Shown here: piece after piece, positions 38,977 to 50,466 of the stretch
Position numbering within the stretch: position 1 is the stretch's first letter
Layout: each line of letters begins with the position of its first letter
From: Himantopus leucocephalus
Lineage: Eukaryota > Chordata > Aves > Charadriiformes > Recurvirostridae
Length of the DNA stretch: 64,000 nucleotides
Direction of reading: 5' to 3'
Assembly: GCA_003993805.1 (NCBI GenBank)
Contig: RSEF01000031.1
Location: 59,360,488-59,424,487 of the forward strand
Program-made: the position numbers and the translations under genes
The notes under the pieces: model-generated
Databases searched by the model: none
What the model saw: only the letters and a program-made list of their open reading frames with translations
What the model was told of the DNA's origin: nothing

Positions 38977-39100
38977 TTTCCTAAAAATCACAGCTTTTGG
39001 AAGCTCCTGTAATGCCACACATTTTCCAGAGTCTACAGTTTCCTAAAAATCACAGCTTTTGGAAGCTCCTGTAATGCCACACATTTTCCAGAGTCTACAG
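38977..39100. repeat. Perfect 62-bp tandem duplication
   Basis: Copy one (38977-39038) and copy two (39039-39100) are identical over all 62 bases. Each starts tttcctaaaaatcacagc and ends ccagagtctacag. No divergence means either a very recent duplication, a polymorphism or an assembly duplication. The unit has no open frame of interest and does not resemble a known repeat. Confidence 0.95.
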
Positions 39101-41707
39101 CTGGAGAGTGTCAGGAGGTGTAGTCTTCCATGAAACAGGCATCATGAGCAAAACAAGAATGACGTCCTTTACAGCTCAGAAAATTATTTCCTTAATGTGG
39201 AAGCCCTGGAGATACTTGGTCTGCACTCACACAGCTTCTTCTGTCCCTCTAGCATCATGAAGCCCAGCGAAACAGAAATCTAACCACTTCTTTCTAATGG
39301 GAACTTTCTCTCTTAATATGTCCAAAAGACCAGCACCAAATACTTCCCATCTGAATGCCTGCAGGTAAGCACTGCTAGGGCGAACACAGTGTCTATTAAA
39401 GTAGCTCTGCCAACCTTACTGCTGTGCTGGGGAAATCATACCCTTGTCACAGCCCGGACTTCAAACACAGGACAGACTGCAGTACTTGCCTTCCCCTGTT
39501 TCCTACCGGATGCTTCTATTTCATGGAAACTGCGAGAGCTCATCACAAAAGATCAATTTCTAGGGGTTAGTCACATAAAAAGGTCCTTATCCACCTACGT
39601 TCTCATGCACAGTAGATTGGCTTTGGCCCAAACAACCTGGAAAGTCTCAAATGCTTTAATTCATTCATCAGAATTTAACAGAGGGCTGGATGAGAGGATG
39701 TGTGTGTGTAAGGACGGTTACAGAAATATTCACTCCAGTCTACACTGTTCTTAATGACTACCTATATTTGTTTCTTGGTGCACGTTACACCAATGTTTGC
39801 TCTCTCTCCACACTCAAATGAAACAGCACGTTAGCTTAGTGCCCTCCGCTTTACTGTAAAAAGGCTCTGGCATTTCAGTTATCTTATACCTGTGAAATCT
39901 TCAAATTGCAAAAGAAAAGTACACACGCAAGTGTGTGTTTCACTGATGAGTAATCACAAACATTATTTCTGAGGTACCCCAGCTGACGTGATAACTTGGT
40001 CTGGGTGGTCCCAAGGGCTTGTGAGTAAGGAAGGTTTTTGTTTTCCTCTTTCTTCTCCATCTCTCCTCTGTTGTGATTTGGTAGATGTCTCATGCAAAAC
40101 TGACCTCGGGTTGCCAGAGGACACTTGAGCATATCTGAAAATTGGCCTAAAACGTCTACTGTGACTACGTGTTATTTCTTTGAATAGTTCAATGTTTATT
40201 ACTATGCATATCTAATTAGTACTAGCTTTGGGATTATTTTTTTTTCTGCAAAGGCTAACTAGAAAGTACCCGTAAGAAAGCTGAAAATGTAGGTTGTCAG
40301 AGTTACCATCTATCTTCATGCTGGGAGTCCTCCCACTCCTCCGTGAAACAGGGCAGCTTCTGTGGATTCTCTCATTTAGCAAAGTGTCTCTATTCAACAT
40401 AGATAATAAAGATTAAGAAGGACTTCAGTTTGGTTTAAAAGCTAACATGCATTTTCCCTATGAGACATGATTTGAAGTCCACAAAAAGGCCAAGATGATA
40501 TTTTTATGATCATGAAATGATTCCAATCAGGTTTTGAATCAACCTTTAAAAAAGAAGATTGCCTTAAAAAAAGCCCATACTAAGCCTTTTGGATTGGTAA
40601 GATGATACCAATAATAGCAGTAAGGCTGAAGTTTAGCAACAGGTAAGTGTATCTTTACCTGCAAAAGACACTGAAAAATATTCTCTGCTCTCTTTTGAAC
40701 TAACCATTTTGATTTTGAGATTACTTTTACACCAACCAGTAGGTATTATCCACAATGTCCAGACATCACAACAATGATGCTGAAGAAAAATAACCTGTGG
40801 CTTTTCCTCAAAAGGAAAAAATGGAAGGGAGTGTGTTGCAATGGAAAATGAGTGTTTTTTCATGAAAGAGTAGAATAGATGTTCCAGTTTATATCAGTGG
40901 GCTCCTCATGACTTCATATTCCCAGATCGGGGGGGGAAATAGGAGCAGGACAGCATTATCTGAGGACTCTTGACTTGACTCTTTAGGAGAGAATAGTAAT
41001 AAAAGAAATCCTAGAGCCAAAGTTATAAACCCATTGGGGATGCATAGTGAGGGAGGCGTTAAAAACCTGGGACTAGTATTTCATATAATATATTACCATT
41101 TTTCTGCTTTATGCTTCAGTCACTCTCTAAAACATGAGTATGAATGGACTTAGTCAATATTCAAGTACAACAAGAAATTGTTTGCAAGTCCCCCAAAATA
41201 TGTATTTTTTTTTCTACATTAACAGACATATATCTGAGAAAAACAGTACTTGTGCTGTTAGTCATTGTGCAAATAGGTTTTGTGTTCACTACATCATCTT
41301 ATGTGGTTAACAAATGATTGCATATTAGTAAATTTACATGTGAAAGTAAATAAAGGTTTATAGTTACACCTGAAGTCACTCTGATTTAGGTTTTCAGAAA
41401 TCTGTCTCGCAAGGTGAACAAACTTTCTGGTATCCTTCCCTTTTTTTTTTTTTTTTTTTTTTTTTNTTTTAACACATGTAATATTACTTGCTGTTTTCTT
41501 TTCAGCATCTTTGACTCAGTTTTACTGTTCTCCTGTTTTTACGCTCTCAGTTCAGGCTGTCCTCTTTCCCTGTGTTTTCCCAGTCACAACATGCCTATGC
41601 ACTTGTAACCTTTCCCCAGTGCAGTGTTGAATGTTGAATTTTTAAGCATTAGAATAATGCTAACAATTTTCATGTTGCTAGTATCAGGCATGATAAGTAG
41701 CTGATAT
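39101..41707. other. Non-coding stretch, no gene recognised
   Basis: No gene recognised. A 121-codon plus frame at 39389-39754 has no recognisable domain. A poly-T tract with one N lies at 41441-41470. Confidence 0.55.
41441..41470. repeat. Poly-T tract with one undetermined base
   Basis: T25, a single N at 41466, then T4. A homopolymer length ambiguity. Confidence 0.9.
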
Positions 41708-41785
41708 TTTAATGTTTGGAAATTGAAGACAACAGAGGTGAAGTGAGCTGCTAAAAGCCACATACAGAGCACAGAGCTGTGAGTC
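41708..41785 (-). mobile_element. MIR-like SINE remnant
   Basis: The stretch ggaaattgaagacaacagag, gtgaagtgagctgctaaaag, ccacatacagagcacagagc follows the reverse complement of the MIR core: 'GGAAACTGAGGCACAGAGAG', 'GTTAAGTAACTTGCCCAAGG', 'TCACACAGCTAG..GCAGAGC'. Identity is moderate and the left part is not clearly recognisable, as expected for an amniote-age SINE. Confidence 0.45.
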
Positions 41786-42337
41786 TTTTCTTGGCCCTAA
41801 TTGTGCAAAGAGTTATTCAAGAAACTTAATTTTGCAAAAGCCTCAAACTCAGTGGGACTGCTTGTGTGTGAAAACTGAAGTATGTATCTAAATAGGATCA
41901 CTGCCATATTCTGACTTAAAAATGTGTTTTCTTTGGACATATATACTTGGCTTGATTGGAATAGATTTAGGAGTGACTGGAGTAAAGTGCAAACAGAGAA
42001 TGATATAATGGCTTGAAAATATTTAAGAAAATAGAGCATTCAAAACAGATCAGTGTAAACTAACAAAAGCTGGGAAGGCTCAGAAGCCATCCAGGCATGG
42101 ATTTCATCCTGATCTGAAAGACAGCCAAAGGTTTCCTCTTGTTCCAGTTTTTTTTCCATTTGTTTTATGGTGAACTGAAGTAAGAAGGCTGTGGCTTGTA
42201 GATTAAACAATCTAAGATCAAACACATTTGAATCATTTTTGTTTAGCTTGGTCCTGAAAGAAACAGTAAGAGGGTATGGCATCCATGTGGGACAGGAGCA
42301 AATCTTATTTACAATTTACCAGAAGTGCTTAGTGCTC

Positions 42338-42375
42338 AAAATAAAAAAAAATAAAAATAAAATAAAAAAAAAAAA
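42338..42375. repeat. A-rich (AAAAT)n-like tract
   Basis: Runs of A punctuated by T, about 38 bases. Could be a degraded poly-A tail, but no retroposed body was recognised to its left. Confidence 0.8.
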
Positions 42376-45300
42376 GGTGCAAGGTGTTCCATTGGCAGCA
42401 GAAACCGAGAAATCCTCATTTTCCAGTTTTCACGTTCCTCTGAAGTCCCTTCACCCCTGGCACCCCGTATGATATCCTTTGTCACACCAGGGACAGCCTG
42501 CACTTTGGCTGAATGGGAGCGCTGTGCACACTGCATCGCTGTCCTCTGCACGTGTGCTTGGTGCCAACAGCAGCTGCTGCCAAATGCTTTTTACCTGCCA
42601 GCCCATCTTGCTGGGGTATCTCCTCAGTCAGCTGCCAGTGTCTCTAAGGCTGCATGCTTCTACCTCCTCTCTCAGGTTTGGCTGAAATCAGCCTCCAAGC
42701 TCAAACGCTGTTTGTCTGCCTTGCCCCTTTCATCCTCTTCCCAAACCAGACAGACAATGCAATTGCAGAAGTCTTATTTCCTTTGGAAGCAAAACTGAAA
42801 AAGAAGCTCTGTGCAGAGTGGCTTGTAGATATAGAACCATAATGGGAAATAAACAAGCCAGCATTTGGGACAAACCTAGTAGCATTTGACAGGCACGAAA
42901 CTAGTGGAATTTTATATCTATATTAGCCACTTTCTAATGTTTTCAGATTATTACATGGAATAAATCCAGACTGGTCTGTTAATTTTAAAATAGCTGTGCT
43001 ATTTACAAGAACTGCTGGTCCAAATATTAGAATTTAGCAACAACCTTTTCCCTTATTTTTAAAATTTGCTGTTTAAAAATACTGACCAAGGGAAGTTTTC
43101 TGATAAATTTTTAAAGGTCTTATAAAAGGGTTAAATTTTCCAGTCAAATTCTAAAGCTTTTCCATATGGAGGGCAAGCTGTTAAACATCAAATCATAAAA
43201 CAGTGTCAACTTAGTTTTCAGAGGTTTTTCCTGTCTGAGCAGAAGTATAAAGCCAAATCACAGCCCAATAGATTTTACTTTGTTGAGATTGTACTTTTTT
43301 CCTATGCCGTGTAACCTAGTCAGTGAAATGGGCCCTAGGAAACGCTTTGTACTCACTTCCTTAACTTCAAGTGGCAGCAGAACTGCACCAGGTGATGTCA
43401 ACAGAAATTTTGAAGTAAACCATCATTTCTGACAGTGTATCTTACTTAACTCAGTGTGGTAGGAGTAGCCAGAGGTGAAATCAGCTAAGGCCTCCATGAT
43501 ACCTAAAACAAGACAGGGATCAGACAACACTGCTCTTTTTAACTTAACCTGGCTTCTCCAACTCTTCCAAACCACGCTTTTCAGTGCAGTGTGTTGGGCA
43601 TAGAGGTTTTAACAAGGGGCTTGGCTGAACAACCTGGAAATAGGGTCTATACTGTAGAGCCGTTGCCTTGTTCCATCAGCTCGTGGGCAGGTGACGTGGC
43701 CCATGGTTGTTAGTATGAACATCATTAGTTGTCATGTTCGGATGCCAAGCAGTAATCTGGAGTATCATTCTCATAAATTGCATGTAGACATTCCACAGCA
43801 ATGCTCCTGCATTCATATATGCAAGACATATGCCCAGTACATGGCCACTCAAGCAAAAAGCAAAGCCCACTCTGAAGAACGCATTCACACTACTTCTGTT
43901 ATCAAGTTTTAAAGCCCATCCTTTCTCAATTTTCCTATTTGTTATGCTTTATTTCTTAAATTTTACCATGTATCTTTTATATATGCAGTATTTTATTGAA
44001 CAGAATTTAGCACTAGTTAAGAACAACTATATTTTCTTCCTGAAAACTGCGGGCTTGTTTAGTTAGCATTAAAAAAATAATTTGGTAAATTTTTTAGAAG
44101 TATTGCCAAAAACAAGTGTCTCAAACTTTACTTTTGAAAAACGCCATTTTTGAAATCTCATCAATCTGTTTAGACCTCTCACCTCAAAAAAATATAAAGA
44201 AAAGAAAGGGTCTCAAAATTAGACTAGATGGGCTTATTTGACATTACTTGGAATGAGTAGCTATTTGGCTGACATATAAATTTCTACTGTGTCCTTAGGA
44301 CACGCAATATTTTAAACAGATTTCACAGCTGAGGATTTAGGTAGGAAAAAGAAAGATAAAATCTTGGGAAACCAAAGGAGGAGTAAATGTTTCTGTTACT
44401 AATCTCTGAATCACTTTTTTTTTTCTTCCAGTGAGAAGGCAACTGCAAATGTATGCTCCTATAAAAGTAAACAAACAGCTATTCAATATACAGTACCACG
44501 CGTAAACAAGGGCATCACTGATAAATGACTCCAGGGCGCCATTCATTGTGACAGAAACCCATGTGGGTGTAAAACCCAATCTTCAGTCAGATTTATTATG
44601 GAGGCTTTGTATATTTCCTCATAGCCTGAGCAAGTGGACTAAAGCAGTAACAAAAAAAATCTTCAGTCTTCCCCTTTTACGCGTGGAAGTATCTTCTATC
44701 TCACAAGCTCAAGCTGGAAAACACGACCCCTCTGCAGCCCCGTGGTTCAGAATGCAAATAAAACCACTCAGAACACACTATTATTATAGGCTTTGTGATT
44801 TTAAGCCAGTTTTAGTTTTGTGCAGGGCCTGAAACCTGCTCAGGCCGGCCAAACTACAAAAAAGGCAGTAGTGTAACTGAGGATAAATGAGGCAAACAAG
44901 GTTTACCAACTTCTAATTTAATTAAAAAGGATTTTGTCCACTGTGTCCCTCCTACTCGAGATGCCCATCAAGTGGGTTTACCTTCATTTATTAGGTAGAT
45001 ATACCTCCCTGCATTTTTTTTATTAAATTTACCACTACACAGACACGGGTTATTAAATTTCTCATGCTTCTAAAGTTTTCTCTTGCCAGGCCATGTACAT
45101 GAATACAGCTTTTCACTAGTGTAAAATTCAAATATTTCTCATCTCCACATACTCTCTAATGAGAACAGGATCCACTCTTCATTGTGAAAAATACGGATCA
45201 CAAAGCAAACCTTTCCCTTTCCTATTTTTTTTTTTGTTAGCACCAATTAGCCTAATTAGACACTAATACTAATTCCCACAATGAAATCCCTTTCAGCTCA

Positions 45301-47007
45301 CAGACCATGAAGTTCACTCCATTCAGAAAAGCAAGTGAAAGACCTCAGAATCATTAAACCCCCAGAGGGGTGGTTGAAGTTACACTTGGGTAGTACCCAG
45401 CTAACCCCAGCCAGCAGGTACTGTTAGCCACTCTCCATGCCCATTGCACAGAGGTGTGAGCTGGACAGAGAGAAACGCGGATACAACTGTGAGCAGCTCA
45501 TGTCTGTCTTTCCAAAGATGTCCAGTCGCTAGAAGTCCATCAGCACCATCAGACCAATGTCTGCTCTGGCAGCTCTGCACAGAAGTTTCTCCCTAAACAG
45601 CTTGTGATCAGTAGGACACTTCTGCAGCTTTCTGTTTTCTCCTCACATATTTTCTGTCAAAAGTGAGAACTCCTTGTCCTCTTCTTCCCCAGCTTTCAAA
45701 GTTCTCCGCTAAGCACTGAATGTTTCCCTATCTCTGCACCCTTGAAGATGCCTTTTATGCTGGTGGGATGAGTTTTTTGCCTAGTTCCCTCTCCAACAAC
45801 CAATTTTTTGGATTTGCTGCAGCTTGCCATTTCCTCCTAGGTGCTCTCAGCATTTGGTTGAAAGTAGTAAGGAAGTGGACATGGGGTTGTGCTTTTGGGG
45901 CATCTACAGTATTAATTGTTAAAATGGCAGTGGTGGTGCTAGTGGGAACACTGAAAGCAGAAGGCAATTGCCATCACACTTCATTTCAGTCCTGTAACAT
46001 GCATGATTAAGTGGACTCTTTGGAGTGACAGCACACGAGCCAAGTGAAAATGGTGTGTTTTATTGAACAGACAGGCTATATTTCCTGTCACCTGCTGAAA
46101 GATGCCCATAGCTGCCAACTTTTAAAAGAAATAAAAAAAAAAAATAACCCCAAGGGAAACAAAAATCCTCTAATAACCTACCATCTGTGGGTGTCTTGCT
46201 GTCACATGCTGACTTTTTAATGAGGCAGATTTGTCTGACACTTACTTTCCCTCCCTGATTGTGGGCTGTGGTCTGGGGGGCCATGAGCATGATTAGAAAG
46301 TGATATCATTTTCTAGGGCCTGCCATTCTCCCCCACGCTCTGATAGGAAACAAGCAAAGCCCTTCTGCTTTACATCTGACCTTGACAAGGGTGTTTCTCA
46401 TTTCCTCTCCACTTTTTCCCTCCTAATCCTTCCTGAAAACATGTGCCTGCTGAATAAATTGCATCCAGTGTTTTTAATTGGCATCTTCCTGGTGTTTTTG
46501 CCTGTGGTTGAATTTTACATGCGTAAGGTCCTTTTAAAGGGATGGGGGAGATGATTTCTCCTTTTACAATGTACCAGCTGCGATCTTTCCTCCTGTTACC
46601 ATTCTGCATCTCCATGTTCACCTGGAGTGTAGCTGCTCTGCCTGCTAGGATGGTGTGGTTTGATGAATGCCGTGCTTCAAAAACAGGTCAGCAAATCAAA
46701 CTTCCTCAGCGAGGCGCTTAAAAGCAGAGGCAAGAACATCATCCTGTTTATGCAGGTGGTTTTTCTGTTAGGTGGGTCATCTTGACTTGAAAGTGAGATA
46801 TGAATGGTCATTTATTTACAGAAGTCTTCCACTTATATATCAGAATAGGTAAATGACAAAAGAAAATGGGCACAGCTACAAGGAGATTCAGGTCATTTCA
46901 ACAATCACGCAAATCAGACTTGGGACTGGGATAATGTCCTTGCGGTCTCCAGTACTGCTGGACTAGGTTCCATCTTGAAAACACAAATATCTTCCAAGTC
47001 TGGCAGG

Positions 47008-47037
47008 TTACCGCTTACAAGTTAAAGTAAGCGGTAA
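47008..47037. repeat. Hairpin, 11-bp perfect stem, 8-base loop
   Basis: ttaccgcttac (47008-47018) and gtaagcggtaa (47027-47037) are exact reverse complements around the 8-base loop aagttaaa. Just outside, GGCAGG on the left and TTGCCTG on the right allow a few more pairs with an offset. It contains CpG in both arms. It is short for a microRNA precursor and has no recognised family. Confidence 0.85.
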
Positions 47038-48961
47038 TTGCCTGACCACTTTCCCTCTTATTAATCAAACGAATTTTACACAATGACTGAAATCAGTAGA
47101 TAAAATACTTGTCTTGCCAGATGAAATTAGTCCTAAATTTCAGAATTGCAGTGGTCTTCAATAAAAGCTGGAGTATTTTTTGCTTCCTTTTCCCTTTATC
47201 TATATGACAGACACAAATTAACTAGTACTGAATTCTCTGCAGAAATGACTTACTGACAAAAACAATCACATGGTGAGATAGTGTGTATGGAAGTGTACTC
47301 ATTTTTTAAATTGTGACTGTATGTTCACTTCCTGATTCTTGTTAAACTGACCTCTTTATGAGACCTCCACCAATAAAATGTCACTTGTCACTAATATGCA
47401 CTGTTAAATGTCACATTAGCATCCCTTGACCTTCTTGTATTTTCAGGATGTGGCTGAGTGCCTGCTGTTACAGGCAGCCTGCAGTGGGACACACACCAGG
47501 CACACATAAAAGACTACTTGAGCAATGAAGACATTAAATGGTTGATAAAAGTTCACTTATGGTTTCAGAAGAAAAGGGAGACCAGAATGATTATAGTTCA
47601 GATGCAGTCGACAGCTCCTTTCCATAGAGGCACACTCCAGCACTGAGACCCCAGTTGCCAACCAGGAAAGCCAAGTCCTACAAGATTAATATAGAGGAAG
47701 AAAACATCAGTTTGTCAAAAGATCAAGGAGACTTTTGCAGTCATCACTCTCACTCAAAATATATCCTTCAAAGTTTTTTCCTTTGTAAAAGGTTTGTTCC
47801 AGAAAGTTTTCAACCATGGTGGGGGAGGAGGGGAATAATCAGGCTCTTCTATCAATAAAGAGACATTTTTCTAAGAAAAAATACAGGGAAAGCAAGCATC
47901 ACAATGCTTCAGATTTTATTCACTTGAGCTGTAGACACAATTGGGGAAACAAAAAAAAAAAAAAGCAAAAACTGGTCCAGCCCTTTATCAGGAAATCCTA
48001 TGACATTATGAAAGGATAAAAAACCCGACAGAATTCAACGGGCTAATTTAATAAAAGGCTATTAGAGGGAATTCTTTAGACTGGCTTAATAGTTGGTTTC
48101 CTAAGACTGTTGAAATTCCATTCTGTTGCAGTAATTTCCATACATAGAAGAAATCTTTATTCCTATGCAGCCTTATCAATTTCACTGTTTTCTCATTCTT
48201 TATTAAAAGAACACTAAATGAAAACAACGCAGCAAAACTGCTTGGGGAAAACAGCAGTTTCTAATCATTCCTGCTCCTTGTACCTCACCATATCACACAG
48301 CGAGGAAAGTAGCTTTCAGACAAATATGCCACATTAAAGAGCCAGCATGTGGTTTTAAGACACTCAGAGGCTAGGTTTTTAGGGATATGGGGTTGCTGCG
48401 GTGTGGGCTAAGGAGGAGAGAGGGGGGTTGTTTTCTATTAAATTTGGCATAATCACACGGAAAAAGTCACACTGGACCAAAATTTCAGAGAATCCAAAAT
48501 TTTTCTGCTGACTCCCCAGATCCTGATAATGTACTGAATTCTGCATTGGCAGGGTCATATAAATGAACAAAAGTTTTGGGATGCAATCTGTGTATCTCAG
48601 TCCCTGAAATGTCAAATATTCCTGTTCAGTACAGGCTACTCAGGACAGGGACTGACTGCCACAGAGTTCCCACCTCAGTTAGCACCTCAGGAAGGTTCTT
48701 CTACCTGCTGTTAGCAACCAGGCTTCCAGAAAAGGTGAAAATCCTTATGTCCACCTCATCTACTTGATGAAGTCAGGCCTGTATTTCAGCACGGCTCCCA
48801 GAGGAACTGCCTTCAGGACAACGTGGACTCTGAACAGTGCCAGCTGGCTCTCCAGTGCCATCACACAAAGATTCAAGGTTTTGCCCAGTGAACTGACAGA
48901 ATCACCACAAAGGCTGCCTGTCTGGAAACACTTGATCAGAGTCACCCATGGACTAAGAAAA

Positions 48962-49061
48962 NNNNNNNNNNNNNNNNNNNNNNNNNNNNNNNNNNNNNNN
49001 NNNNNNNNNNNNNNNNNNNNNNNNNNNNNNNNNNNNNNNNNNNNNNNNNNNNNNNNNNNNN
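48962..49061. other. Assembly gap (100 N)
   Basis: Exactly 100 N of unknown real length. Both flanks carry the word acccatgga (about 48944 on the left; twice, back to back, near 49089-49104 on the right), so a tandem repeat of this word might lie in the gap; that is conjecture. Confidence 0.95.
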
Positions 49062-50395
49062 AGCACTCGCGGGTGCATCCCGTCAGGACCCATGGACCCA
49101 TGGATTCAACCACTCCTGACTTTTTGCCATCAAAATAAGCATGGCATTGGAAGACTTTTAGCCTCTATAACTAAAGATAAGTAAATTTGTGTTTAAATAC
49201 CCATTTATAGGCTTTAAATTATCTGCTTTTGGGGGGCAGGAAATAAGATTCCGGTATTTCAGAAAACATTTTAGCAGCTGGGTATAGAAATTCCCTCTCT
49301 AATTAACCTGTAACAGGAAAGTGGCTTCAATATTTTAGATGTGATTTGTTTCTGTAATGTAACCACGCTGTTAAACTTGTTAGTGATCACATGGCAGATG
49401 GATGGTTGTCTTGTGAATTTGAGCAAATGTTATCTGCTTAGAAGGCATAAAAAAATAATTGCGAGCTCTAGCTCCTAGCTGCATAGGCAAGTGAGAATTT
49501 TAATATATAGAAATACCATAAAGCTTTCTGTGCATACATAAAGCCTCCCTTTAAGCAGTGGGGCTTGGTGTCAGAGGCCTTCTGAGGAAACTCATATTTC
49601 TGAAAGGCAAAAGGTGAGCTACTCTTCAGTAAAACTGTGGTTTTATAGACATTCCCAAAATCGCATAATGAGAAGCGGTTTGTTTTTCTGGAAGTAACTC
49701 AGTTATTTTCCTTTCATGCTAAGAAGCTCTAGATATCTGCAATAAGGTGATTTTTTCTTTCCCTTATCCCCAATTTCTGATTGCATATGAAATGTCCTCT
49801 AAACTCTCTTCAGAGCCAAAATAGATTTATTCCCAGTTTTAAGCCCCTTTACTTTGACACCAGACAACCTGATCTGCCCTCCAGCCTAAGGCTCAACAGG
49901 GCAACGAGTGCTGCATAGGTGGAGCCATAAAATACTCAGTCAGACTCTCTGCGTATGTGCTAGACCACCCACAAGGATATTAATGCACCAGCAAGGCTGC
50001 AGATTGCAAGGGACAGCCCCTTGGAGGACTTTGCAGTGCTGCTACATGGAGACGGGCAAACATGTTCAAGGGCAAAATAGATGACTTGCACCCCAAAGAC
50101 ACACGGAGGCACACACTGAAACAGTTGCATGGGAAACCTTTTCCTCCAAGAGCTTCAGTTATTGACACAGGTACACGCTGACGTCTTCTTACCAAAGGAT
50201 GGTCTGCTGGATGTCCCTGCAGAACGGCCACAGTCAACATGCGTGCAAATACAGGCATGCAATGGTGGTCAGTTAGGCAGGGACAAGCCATCAGATTGCA
50301 GGCCCCATCCACATGTACATGTTTACAATTGGCGTTTTTTTAAATATTCCGATTTTTTGGGGGGTCTTTCTCTTGCCTTGTACCTTTTGTGAATC
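49062..50395. other. Non-coding stretch, no gene recognised
   Basis: The first 60 bases are GC-rich with a few CpG, after which the sequence returns to ordinary AT-rich DNA. No gene, SINE or LINE was recognised. Confidence 0.55.
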
Positions 50396-50466
50396 GTTTT
50401 GTTTTGTTTTGTTTTGTTTTGTTTTTGTTTTGTTTTGTTTTGTTTTGTTTTGTTTTGTTTTGTTTT
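50396..50466. repeat. (GTTTT)n pentanucleotide microsatellite
   Basis: About 14 units of GTTTT, with one six-base unit around 50421-50426, over about 70 bases. It is the longest microsatellite in the window and likely length-polymorphic. Confidence 0.95.

Larger units (their letters stand above)
41786..48961. other. Non-coding stretch, A-rich tracts and a hairpin
   Basis: No gene recognised; frames are 109 codons or fewer except one reaching into the gap. Contains A-rich tracts at 42338-42375, 46128-46143 and 47949-47964 and a strong hairpin at 47008-47037. No LTR, CR1 tail or tRNA was recognised. Confidence 0.5.

Noticed and set aside
39389..39754. 121-codon plus frame as a gene
   Set aside because: No domain or family resemblance, and its length is within the chance range.
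42338..42375. Poly-A tail of a processed pseudogene
   Set aside because: No coding-like or cDNA-like body precedes it and no flanking duplication was found.
45418..45480. Possible third MIR remnant
   Set aside because: Only a short segment (cccattgcacagaggtgtga) resembles the MIR core and the flanks do not continue the match.
48760..49138. Opposed frames of 117 and 124 codons across the third gap
   Set aside because: About 34 residues of each come from N bases and the rest shows no recognisable protein.
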